Shown here one piece after another: positions 1 to 5,667 of a stretch of 5,667 bases of DNA. The stretch spans positions 1 through 5,667 of the forward strand of contig DPYO01000225.1 in NCBI GenBank assembly GCA_003535775.1. The letters run 5' to 3'. The first letter of the stretch is position 1, and every line of letters starts with the position of its first letter. The notes beneath the pieces were generated by a model. It did no database searches and was not told the origin of the DNA. It was given only the letters and a program-made list of their open reading frames with translations. Source of the DNA: Fidelibacterota bacterium. Its GTDB lineage: Bacteria > Fidelibacterota > Marinisomatia > Marinisomatales > UBA8229. The position numbers were made by a program, and so were the translations under genes.

Positions 1-344
1 AATAGTTCCCTCATCGCCTGTTCTTTTCTTCCTTTCAAGTATTTCATTAAATGAGGTGACAGTGAAATATCCATTGCCTCAAGAGAAAGGAGTTTTTCCC
101 CTATGAGTGAATTAAGAATTATTTTTTTATGAATAATATTGTCACCTCTGCAATAGGCGGGTCGGACTGTATATTCCGATCTCTTGATAAATTCGTCCAC
201 CGTGATGATTTTATCACCAATTTTTGCAATGATATTGTTTTTTGGTATTTCTATTGGTGAACGGGAAATATCATTGGCTTCTTTACCGCAGGTGTATAAT
301 AAAAGAAGTGTAAAAAATATGATCCTAGTGGGATACCTAGTCAT
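1..344 (-). CDS. SurA/PpiC-like peptidyl-prolyl isomerase, possible lipoprotein (partial, 3' end outside window)
   Basis: An open frame starts at ATG 344-342 and runs off the left edge without a stop; 114 codons are visible. Residues 1-18 are a basic then hydrophobic signal segment (TRYPTR, then IIFFTLLLLYT) followed by Cys19-Gly20, which suggests a lipoprotein, although Thr at -1 and Tyr at -2 make the lipobox weak. Residues 38-62 (IIAKIGDKIITVDEFIKR and on) and 72-90 (HKKIILNSLIGEKLLSLEA) have the pattern of the SurA N-terminal chaperone domain: 'hydrophobic-x-IGD-x-IT-x-x-EF', then a helix with 'LI-x-EKLL-x-x-EA'. Such proteins escort outer-membrane and secreted proteins in the periplasm; the parvulin catalytic domain would lie beyond the window. 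An in-frame TGA lies seven codons upstream, and no other in-frame ATG intervenes. There is no Shine-Dalgarno. It sits 40 bp after the PorV-like gene and is probably co-transcribed. A non-catalytic SurA_N protein is the main alternative. Confidence 0.82.
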   Translation of the reverse strand, partial: MTRYPTRIIFFTLLLLYTCGKEANDISRSPIEIPKNNIIAKIGDKIITVDEFIKRSEYTVRPAYCRGDNIIHKKIILNSLIGEKLLSLEAMDISLSPHLMKYLKGRKEQAMREL

Positions 345-353
345 TTCAATGAC
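340..353. repeat. Inverted repeat covering the start codon of the chaperone gene
   Basis: The 14-bp sequence GTCATTTCAATGAC has 6-bp perfect arms around a 2-bp centre (or 5-bp arms and a 4-nt loop in RNA). On the minus strand the ATG at 344-342 lies in one arm. A weak hairpin there could slow initiation, or it may be a small operator, or chance. It is the only symmetric element noticed in the 40-bp gap region. Confidence 0.35.
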
Positions 354-384
354 CGATTTTATTCAGAAAAAAACTAATGTTATA

Positions 385-1491
385 CTAAAAGATATATCCC
401 AGAGTATATTGATGCATGTTACCCAGCATTCCCATTGTCTTAAATCCATAATCAATTTTCACGGTTTGATTTCTACCCAGATTTATTTTTAATCCACCTC
501 CGTATGTTAAACCATACTGTGCATTTTCCACCGTTATTGTTTCATTCTCACCCGAATCAAAGTTCAGTTCTTCAAAGTTGATTTTGTTTGTTCCTTTTAA
601 GCCTATTCTTAAAAACAGGCTTGTTCCGCCTGGGATGCGATACTCATACTGACCCCCTAAATTGATAGATTCACTGTTATTGTTTGGATGTAGTGCATCA
701 ATAGACAAGGTAAGGACCTGAGATGACGAATAAAGAGGTTGTATTGATACACCGATCCTGAACAGTAAAGGCAGTTCCCATCCGTCTGTCTTAAATTGCC
801 CGGGGACATTTGCGAAATTCCCGTAATCATCTGTAATATCGATAGGATTCAGAAGATCCATTCCATCATATTTCATGCGTGTTCCGTAATTTGATATACT
901 CATTCCGATTTTTAAGCCATTATGGCGGTCCCCTGTGACAGAGAAAAATTCTGTATCGACTATCACACCTAAATCTAATGCAAAAGCACTTGCGCTGGTG
1001 TGCCAGATACTTGAAGATATATATTTGGCAGTAACACCAAATGAAAACCAGTTCACGATCCTTCGGGCGTAAGAAATACCCAAAGCGTATTCATTCGCAG
1101 TGTATAATTCACCGGTACCATCGGGCTGATCGACCGTGGTCACTTCTTCATCTCCATAATCAAGATAATTTATGCTGAATGCCAATGTGCCTATCCGGGG
1201 CAGTTCGAAACCAACCCCTGCAAACACGTTATTGATGCCTACAATCCATGGCTGATACAGGAACAATGTTTCCCTGTTTCTGATTGCGGATAAACCGGCA
1301 GGATTCCAGTACACAGCGCTCATATCACTGGCAAGACTCACATAGGCACCGCCCATGGATGACCCAGCGCTCCCTAAATCTATTTCAAGAAAATTGGCAG
1401 CTGTTGTACCGTTTCTGTTCACCGGGAATACCATATTTATTGCAAGGAGCAGAGTGAAACATAGATGTGAAATGGCTCTTTTCATGATCAT
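385..1491 (-). CDS. PorV/PorQ-family outer-membrane beta-barrel protein
   Basis: This 368-residue protein matches the PorV/PorQ family (FadL-like barrels). In Bacteroidetes, PorV is the outer-membrane protein that binds the C-terminal domain of T9SS cargo and carries it to the attachment machinery. The family signature is near the mature N-terminus: FLEIDLGSAGSSMGGAY (34-50), then DMSAVYWNPAGLSA (56-69). Alternating beta-strands follow, with DALHPNNNSESINLGGQYEY (265-284), a Gly-rich strand GGGLKINLG (331-339), KIDYGF (345-350), and a terminal strand ending in Phe368, as expected for a BamA-dependent barrel. Length is normal for the family. The N-terminus is a hydrophobic signal peptide (about 1-23) without a clean Ala-X-Ala site. 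The first ATG lies 3 bp after the stop of the cargo gene; an in-frame ATG two codons later (1485, MKRAISHL) is an equally good start. Neither has a Shine-Dalgarno; translational coupling to the upstream gene is likely. Whether it is functionally PorV, PorQ or another paralog cannot be told here. Confidence 0.9.
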   Translation of the reverse strand: MIMKRAISHLCFTLLLAINMVFPVNRNGTTAANFLEIDLGSAGSSMGGAYVSLASDMSAVYWNPAGLSAIRNRETLFLYQPWIVGINNVFAGVGFELPRIGTLAFSINYLDYGDEEVTTVDQPDGTGELYTANEYALGISYARRIVNWFSFGVTAKYISSSIWHTSASAFALDLGVIVDTEFFSVTGDRHNGLKIGMSISNYGTRMKYDGMDLLNPIDITDDYGNFANVPGQFKTDGWELPLLFRIGVSIQPLYSSSQVLTLSIDALHPNNNSESINLGGQYEYRIPGGTSLFLRIGLKGTNKINFEELNFDSGENETITVENAQYGLTYGGGLKINLGRNQTVKIDYGFKTMGMLGNMHQYTLGYIF

Positions 1492-1494
1492 TGA

Positions 1495-4400
1495 TTATTT
1501 AATGACAGCAAATTTTCCTATCTTTTCCTGCCCTTCGAGACCGGGGATATCTGACTTAACATGATAAATGTACATTCCTGCGGCGATCTCAAGTCCTTCA
1601 TTGGTTAGAAGGTCCCACTCTACCTGACCATTATCAATAGAATTATTCACTTGTATGCGGTCAACCAACACACCGCTGACAGTAAAGATATGTATGGTAC
1701 ATCGCATGGGAAGATGCGTGAATATCAGTTTTCTTCTTTGGTTATATTTTGTATTAAAAATTGCCTCCTCCATTTTATTCGTTCCTACATATGGATTGGG
1801 GACTACTTTTATATTTTTCATAACATTATTGTGGGCAGATGGGCTAACCGTATCAGGAGCATGGGTAGTAAATCGAATTGTATCCGTGCTCCAGAAAGGC
1901 CTTTCAAATTCGATTAGAAATTCATCCCCTGTCAAAGGATAATTTTCAAAATTATCCGAAGGATCATCCGAAAAAATAATTGAAAAGTTGGTGTGAACCC
2001 ATTCAGTGCTGTCTTCCCCTGTGTCCGTAGTCACTATTTTGATTCTACCCACAAGTATTTTATCCCCAAGTTTATCATAAATATTGTTTCCATTCAGGTC
2101 TTGCACTGCCATATCAAGAGTATCATCCAAAAATAAATTATACACATAAAAATCAAAATTTCCGCTGATCACTTCTATTGGATTCATTTGTTCATCAACG
2201 ATTGTAACAGATGTGTCGATTGTCAGGTTTGTTACAGTGGTGGTTGTATCTCCTGTCCAGTTAATGGAATAATTCCATGGCTCAATCTTGGACAATTGTT
2301 TATTAAAAAATAAGTCTATATTTGCCAGGCCAGGGTCCCCTTCATTGATCCATTCTCCTTCTTCATCCACTACTCTTGCCGTGTCAACATTTCCATTTAT
2401 TCGAATGTTCACACCTTCAAAAACATCTGTCGTGATTTCCTTGTGAGGGTTTAAGGTCCAGTAATCATATGATGATCCTATGGTTTCATAAATCAGGTTT
2501 TCTCCGGGAAAATCATTTACCCACCCTTCCAGTGGTTTTTCATCATAGACAAGGCTGGTGTATTGTTTTTCCCATAAACACATAGGTATAGCATCACAAT
2601 CCTGTTCATTATCAAACTCTTCACAGTCACTATTATTTGTACAGCTGGATTGCACTAAATAATCATCAAAGAATGTTTCCCCAACAAAGAGTGGATCTCC
2701 ATCAAAGACAAATGTACTATCCTCACTTACTGTTAAAACAAATTGAACATCATTTATTATACTTGCTGTTCCACTGCAATCTGTATTATCAAAATATTCT
2801 ATTCTATCAGAATTCCACGTTCCAACTTCAACTAGGCCGCCACCGCCATAAAGAAAAATAGCTTTAGAACAGGAATTGTCATTGAGGAATGTAAGGTTTA
2901 CAAGCCCTGGGAAATTCCACTCTCCATAAATCGTTAGGCTATCTGAGGTCCCACTAAGAAAATGTAATAAAATTCCACTGCCGGATATATTTTCAAAGAC
3001 ACCCTCCGAAAATTGAATTTCTGACCAATCACATCCAGAATCAACACACACTGTAGCATCACCAGCGAATTCGGAACAGCTTTCAGATATACAACTCAGA
3101 TCTATGGGAGGATTTAATACTTTATATACAGACAATCCATCTGCAGTTATATAATTTTCTCCGTCTGTATCATTACTGAATGTAATAAAGTACTCCTGGT
3201 CATCAATGACAGCACCCGGTGCGAATATTTCTACAGACACATCTCCTGTACCCAATATATTTCCTTCCTGATCAATGCTGCGTTCAATATATCCTGCTGA
3301 AGGAGCTGCCGGCGTAACCACCGCCACATTAGGCCCGGTACTGGTCACATTTTCGTTCTCATCCAGTTCAATAATAGCGTTGTTCTCTGACGGAGGAATT
3401 CCTGATTCAATCTGGGAATTCGGAGCTAGGCCGTAATCATAGGCAACAACAGCATAATAATAGGTGACCCCGTTTTGTACATCAGTATCAACATACTTGT
3501 GTTTTATTCCCGTATCATCCCCTAAATAATAGGATGTACCAAAAACAGGTGCCCAGTCAGAAAATCCTGTGATCCCATCAATCTTATCACACTGAAATAG
3601 GGGTTCATAGAACATTGGATTCCCAAACCCGTCTGTGATGATCTGGGCATCCTTCAGGTATTTATCCGTTGACCGATAAATTTTATACCCTTCAAAATCA
3701 TACTGAATTGAATCGGGAAGAAAAGGATCCCGGCTGAATTCAGAAATGTTATTCCAGGTAAGTATTACTTTATTGTCACCTGCCTCTGCAGTAAGAGTTG
3801 GTGCAAGAGGGGGCTGGGCGAATCGGTAATCACTTTCGTAGATCAATTGAACCGTTTTCTTCAATTCAAATAACGCAGTTGCTTCTTGGGACTGTCCTCC
3901 AGGCAGACCTGTAAGATTATCAAATGAATGAAGCTCTGCCATGGAAATATGCTCAAACTGATTTTTTGACAATTGAAACTTACCAGATGCAAATAGTTCT
4001 ACCAAATTGGAAGATGATGCATTGTACTGCATCAAAAGGGTATCCTGCATCATGTCCCACATAACATCATCATTTTTAAACCATTTGGTTTCAGGGCTTG
4101 GTGTATGGGAGTCAATTCGAAATAGTTGGAAAGTCGTTAGTCCAAGCATATCCGATTCTGAAACATCTGTGGTTGCAAAATTGGGTTCACTGTTTTTCAG
4201 CCCATCAGTGCTTGGCCTTCCATCGCACTCCGTACCGTCTGCATCAGGGCCATTATAATTAACATCATTTGGACCGACACCATCCAATCCAACGTCATCA
4301 TTCACCTGGATGCAATTACCCTGTTCATCAAAAACAGGAAATTTCCAATCCTGGTCTTCATCACCTTCATAATGATCCTTCAAATCATTATCTGTCAACC

Positions 4401-5655
4401 CATAGAAATCAAGGAACTGTTGGAGATCGTATATCCCGTCATAAGGTCCAATCAATTGTCCGGCATCATTTGTTCTTTCTTCATTCAAGAGGCCGTCGTT
4501 ATCATTGTCAGTATCATCGTAGGCAATACCAGGACTTTCTAAAAATGCGAATCCCATAATGCCGGGCGTGCTGCCGGCAAATCCTACACCATCTTCATCC
4601 CAGGAATAGGACAGGTCAAGATCTGTTTCAAAGTATCCGTATTCATCATCAGCATTTTCTCCCCCAATAGCATTGTCCACCCAGTATCCAAAGGCAGCCT
4701 CGGTGATATCGTGTTCAGATACATTAAAGATATTGTATTCCCAGAACAGGGCATCCCGTACCAATGGATTATTCCACTGGAATGCTCTTGCAGCCACCCG
4801 CAGTCCAAGTCCACCCCAGGGCAGTCCTGGCTGTACCGATGCCGACCCCTGAATAAGCCTATCTGGTCGGGGATAATACTCAAAGGATTCCGTTGGAATA
4901 CAGGATGAATCGCAGTATACATTGCAACTGTCAATATTTGTATATGGACCTAAACAGGATTCCGGACTAGTATTTCCTGAGTAGATCCATTTGTTTTGTA
5001 AATATTCCTGGTCCTGGGCATCATTGGCTACAAAATACGTTTCAAGGTCAGCATATTTTACTCCCCTGCCAAATCGTCCGTCCCATTCGTTCTCCCATTG
5101 TTTATCCGATCCTGTATAGGGCCATCCTCCCACGGGCCAGCTGTTCGGATCATCACTCATGGCAGGATAATTTTGTGATGGATTAAAATAACCTTCAACC
5201 GGCTGGAGGGTCCAGTTAACTGTTCCTGCATCATTATGATCAACCTCTTCCCGATATTCAGTTTGCAGGAAATATGCTTCGTGCAAAGTTTCCGGTTCAG
5301 AAAGCAAGGAGTTTGCAATCTCTAATGGATCATCTATGACAATGGTATCCAGAGTGGTGGAGTCCTGGTCATTGTGAATGTATACCTTGGCTCCGATCAG
5401 CAAACCTATCCCGTCCACCATCCTGGTACCAGTTGGGTCGTTGGGCCAGATCGATACATCACTCAATCCACCAGGTTCCCAGTTGGATAACTGAGTTGTG
5501 TTCTTGAAATAAAGCAAAATACGGTTGCCATCCATGCGGGCATCACGGATATTTGAGGGGTCTCCAGCAGGATCATCCGGACCTTCATAGATCAACTGAG
5601 CTGAAACAACCTGAAAAATAAAAAGTGTGAAGAGCGGGAATATATTTTTGAACAT
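1495..5655 (-). CDS. Large secreted multidomain protein with T9SS type A C-terminal sorting domain
   Basis: The complete 1386-residue protein is probably exported by Sec and then by the type IX system to the cell surface or medium; its substrate or partner is unknown. Residues 1-19 form a signal peptide (hydrophobic core, then VVSA) with Gln20 as likely mature N-terminus. Residues 21-350 are a region I cannot assign to a named domain, containing WPNDPTG (70-76) and DGIGLLIGAKVY (81-92) and a Cys cluster at 234-252. Acidic loops follow at 352-393 and 455-480. An FnIII-like domain spans about 615-755, a beta-rich segment about 878-1004 lies between two Cys/Trp modules, and the sorting domain is about 1283-1386. 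No catalytic motif was recognised, so an adhesive or structural role is a guess. The ATG is chosen because the signal peptide follows directly; no Shine-Dalgarno is visible in the 12 bp upstream (TATAGTTCTGTA). An upstream start outside the window cannot be excluded. It is first of three co-directional genes. Confidence 0.93.
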   Translation of the reverse strand: MFKNIFPLFTLFIFQVVSAQLIYEGPDDPAGDPSNIRDARMDGNRILLYFKNTTQLSNWEPGGLSDVSIWPNDPTGTRMVDGIGLLIGAKVYIHNDQDSTTLDTIVIDDPLEIANSLLSEPETLHEAYFLQTEYREEVDHNDAGTVNWTLQPVEGYFNPSQNYPAMSDDPNSWPVGGWPYTGSDKQWENEWDGRFGRGVKYADLETYFVANDAQDQEYLQNKWIYSGNTSPESCLGPYTNIDSCNVYCDSSCIPTESFEYYPRPDRLIQGSASVQPGLPWGGLGLRVAARAFQWNNPLVRDALFWEYNIFNVSEHDITEAAFGYWVDNAIGGENADDEYGYFETDLDLSYSWDEDGVGFAGSTPGIMGFAFLESPGIAYDDTDNDNDGLLNEERTNDAGQLIGPYDGIYDLQQFLDFYGLTDNDLKDHYEGDEDQDWKFPVFDEQGNCIQVNDDVGLDGVGPNDVNYNGPDADGTECDGRPSTDGLKNSEPNFATTDVSESDMLGLTTFQLFRIDSHTPSPETKWFKNDDVMWDMMQDTLLMQYNASSSNLVELFASGKFQLSKNQFEHISMAELHSFDNLTGLPGGQSQEATALFELKKTVQLIYESDYRFAQPPLAPTLTAEAGDNKVILTWNNISEFSRDPFLPDSIQYDFEGYKIYRSTDKYLKDAQIITDGFGNPMFYEPLFQCDKIDGITGFSDWAPVFGTSYYLGDDTGIKHKYVDTDVQNGVTYYYAVVAYDYGLAPNSQIESGIPPSENNAIIELDENENVTSTGPNVAVVTPAAPSAGYIERSIDQEGNILGTGDVSVEIFAPGAVIDDQEYFITFSNDTDGENYITADGLSVYKVLNPPIDLSCISESCSEFAGDATVCVDSGCDWSEIQFSEGVFENISGSGILLHFLSGTSDSLTIYGEWNFPGLVNLTFLNDNSCSKAIFLYGGGGLVEVGTWNSDRIEYFDNTDCSGTASIINDVQFVLTVSEDSTFVFDGDPLFVGETFFDDYLVQSSCTNNSDCEEFDNEQDCDAIPMCLWEKQYTSLVYDEKPLEGWVNDFPGENLIYETIGSSYDYWTLNPHKEITTDVFEGVNIRINGNVDTARVVDEEGEWINEGDPGLANIDLFFNKQLSKIEPWNYSINWTGDTTTTVTNLTIDTSVTIVDEQMNPIEVISGNFDFYVYNLFLDDTLDMAVQDLNGNNIYDKLGDKILVGRIKIVTTDTGEDSTEWVHTNFSIIFSDDPSDNFENYPLTGDEFLIEFERPFWSTDTIRFTTHAPDTVSPSAHNNVMKNIKVVPNPYVGTNKMEEAIFNTKYNQRRKLIFTHLPMRCTIHIFTVSGVLVDRIQVNNSIDNGQVEWDLLTNEGLEIAAGMYIYHVKSDIPGLEGQEKIGKFAVIK
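1498..1809 (-). other. T9SS type A C-terminal sorting domain (residues about 1283-1386 of the large protein)
   Basis: The domain opens with VVPNPYVG (1284-1291). It continues with a strand pair, HLPMRCTIHIFTVSGVLVDRI (1314-1334, key residues I1321, G1328 and V1331), then GQVEWDLLTNEGLEIAAGMY (1343-1362), YIYHV (1362-1366), and ends KIGKFAVIK at the extreme C-terminus. This order (PNP, 'IF/Y-x-x-x-G', 'W-D-x-x-x-x-x-G-x-x-x-A-x-G-x-Y', short C-terminal strand) is the known signature of type A sorting domains, which direct export through the type IX system and are usually cleaved by PorU. A single unpaired-looking Cys1319 is present. The neighbouring PorV-like gene supports the assignment. Confidence 0.92.
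2572..2643 (-). repeat. Cys/Trp module B (residues 1005-1028)
   Basis: The pattern is Cys1005-x5-Cys1011-Glu-Glu-Phe-x6-Cys1020-x5-Cys1026-Leu-Trp1028, a diverged copy of module A at the protein level. At the DNA level the two copies are no longer obviously alike, so the duplication is old. With module A it brackets a beta-rich segment. Confidence 0.6.
2644..3024 (-). other. Beta-rich segment between the two Cys/Trp modules (residues about 878-1004)
   Basis: The 127 residues alternate hydrophobic and polar positions as in a beta sheet. They include a tetraglycine (YGGGG, 936-940), a GTW motif (945-947) followed by Tyr-Phe-x-x-x-x-Cys-Ser-Gly-Thr (954-963), and FVFDGDP (982-988). Cys929 and Cys960 could form one internal disulfide. 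The GTW plus late strands recall lipocalin-like domains of secreted FCB proteins, but this is a weak resemblance. A hand count gives about 37% GC for 2701-3060, against about 58% for 4741-4860 in the same gene. Confidence 0.4.
3025..3093 (-). repeat. Cys/Trp module A (residues 855-877)
   Basis: The pattern is Cys855-x4-Cys860-Ser-Glu-Phe-x6-Cys870-x4-Cys875-Asp-Trp877. It matches module B about 150 residues downstream in cysteine number and spacing, in the Glu-Phe pair after the second Cys, and in the Trp two residues after the last Cys. It is probably a small disulfide-stabilised unit. It is related in style to PSI-like cysteine motifs, but I do not assign it to that family. Confidence 0.6.
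3391..3816 (-). other. Fibronectin type III-like domain with an enlarged central loop (residues about 614-755)
   Basis: The segment starts PPLAPTLTAEAGDNKVILTW (615-634), a typical FnIII A/B-strand pair with its conserved Trp. It continues with FEGYKIYRSTD (654-664, C/C' strands) and closes with NGVTYYYAVVAYDYG (728-742), the usual F-strand 'Y-x-Y-x-V-x-A-x-D' motif. FnIII domains are normally about 90 residues; here about 60 residues between the C' and E strands (around 665-722, including Cys689) enlarge it. FnIII modules in secreted bacterial proteins are usually spacers or binding modules. Confidence 0.75.
4477..4515 (-). other. Calcium-binding-like acidic loop (thrombospondin type 3 style, residues 381-393)
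   Basis: The residues DTDNDNDGLLNEE place Asp383, Asp385, Asp387, Gly388 and Asn391/Glu392 in the 'D-x-D-x-D-G-x-x-x-x-E' arrangement of thrombospondin type 3 and EF-hand-like calcium loops, which are common in secreted FCB proteins. Other acidic stretches nearby (WDEDG 352-356, GDEDQDW 431-437, GPDADGTECDG 469-479) may add metal sites. Binding is inferred from sequence alone. Confidence 0.6.
4900..4956 (-). other. Four-cysteine cluster (residues 234-252)
   Basis: The pattern Cys234-x9-Cys244-x3-Cys248-x3-Cys252 falls inside the otherwise Cys-free first 440 residues. In an exported protein these probably form two disulfides holding a small loop; metal binding is less likely. It does not match the Cys/Trp modules later in the protein. 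Confidence 0.5.
5599..5655 (-). other. Sec signal peptide of the large protein with Gln at +1
   Basis: Residues 1-19 show a short basic start (MFKN), a hydrophobic core (FPLFTLFIF) and a VVSA cleavage motif, so signal peptidase I would cut after Ala19. Gln20 would become the mature N-terminus. Gln at +1 is a recognised bias in Bacteroidetes signal peptides and allows cyclisation to pyroglutamate. The cut position is predicted by eye. Confidence 0.75.
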
Positions 5656-5667
5656 TACAGAACTATA

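Noticed and set aside
320..341. Repeated ACTAGG hexamer at the beginning of the chaperone gene
   Set aside because: The two copies encode the TR...TR of the signal peptide n-region and are too short to be a meaningful repeat or operator.
345..384. Possible transcription terminator in the gap after the PorV-like gene
   Set aside because: There is a T-run on the minus strand (TTTTTTT, about 366-372) but no GC-rich stem before it, so read-through into the chaperone gene is more likely.
184..492. Plus-strand open frame of 102 codons near the left end
   Set aside because: It lies antisense across the chaperone start, the 40-bp gap and the PorV-like 3' end, all of which have strong protein-level support on the minus strand. 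Its product has no recognisable domain.
1651..1942. Two overlapping plus-strand frames of 88 and 95 codons
   Set aside because: Both are antisense to the conserved T9SS sorting domain and show no recognisable protein pattern.
2572..3093. Mobile element or recent insertion carrying the Cys-module cassette
   Set aside because: No terminal repeats, target duplications or transposase remnants are visible, and the reading frame is intact throughout. Only an old domain-level gain is plausible.
4007..4559. Plus-strand frames of 83 and 96 codons
   Set aside because: Antisense to the acidic region of the large gene. Long antisense frames are expected opposite Asp/Asn-rich coding sequence, and the His-rich product is the reverse reading of the minus-strand GAT-type codons.
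4584..4934. Minus-strand 116-codon open frame inside the large gene
   Set aside because: It is an out-of-frame shadow of the large protein's coding sequence and has no domain or initiation context of its own.

Overview
The window (5667 bp) is a compact, fully coding stretch with three genes, all on the minus strand and read from right to left. Together they look like part of an envelope/secretion operon of a Gram-negative bacterium of the Fibrobacteres-Chlorobi-Bacteroidetes (FCB) superphylum. The large protein ends in a type IX secretion system (T9SS) type A sorting domain, the second is a PorV/PorQ-family outer-membrane barrel, and none of the three starts has a Shine-Dalgarno sequence. The style of the big protein (acidic, FnIII domain, small Cys-Trp modules, N-terminal 'WPNDPTG...DGIGLLIGAKVY' region) and of the chaperone ('HKKIILNSLIGEKLL') most resembles, from memory, Candidatus Marinimicrobia (SAR406). 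This is a recollection of family style and was not searched.

Layout in transcription order: (1) 5655-1495, a 1386-residue secreted multidomain protein. It has a signal peptide, a large N-terminal region, acidic Ca-binding-like loops, an FnIII domain, a beta-rich segment bracketed by two related Cys/Trp modules, and a C-terminal T9SS sorting domain. (2) 1491-385, a 368-residue PorV/PorQ-family barrel starting only 3 bp after the stop of gene 1. (3) 344 to the left edge, the first 114 codons of a SurA/PpiC-like periplasmic peptidyl-prolyl isomerase with a possible lipoprotein signal, 40 bp after gene 2. Gene 3 is cut by the window edge, so its catalytic parvulin domain is not visible.

The genes fit one route. 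Gene 1 would cross the inner membrane by Sec and then the outer membrane by T9SS through its C-terminal domain. Gene 2 resembles the barrel that receives T9SS cargo by its C-terminal domain. Gene 3 resembles the chaperones that escort barrels or large secreted proteins through the periplasm. That this is a dedicated cargo-shuttle-chaperone set is inference from gene order.

No RNA gene, mobile element, CRISPR array or convincing terminator was found. No non-coding stretch exceeds 40 bp, and only 12 bp upstream of the first gene are present, so no promoter can be assigned.
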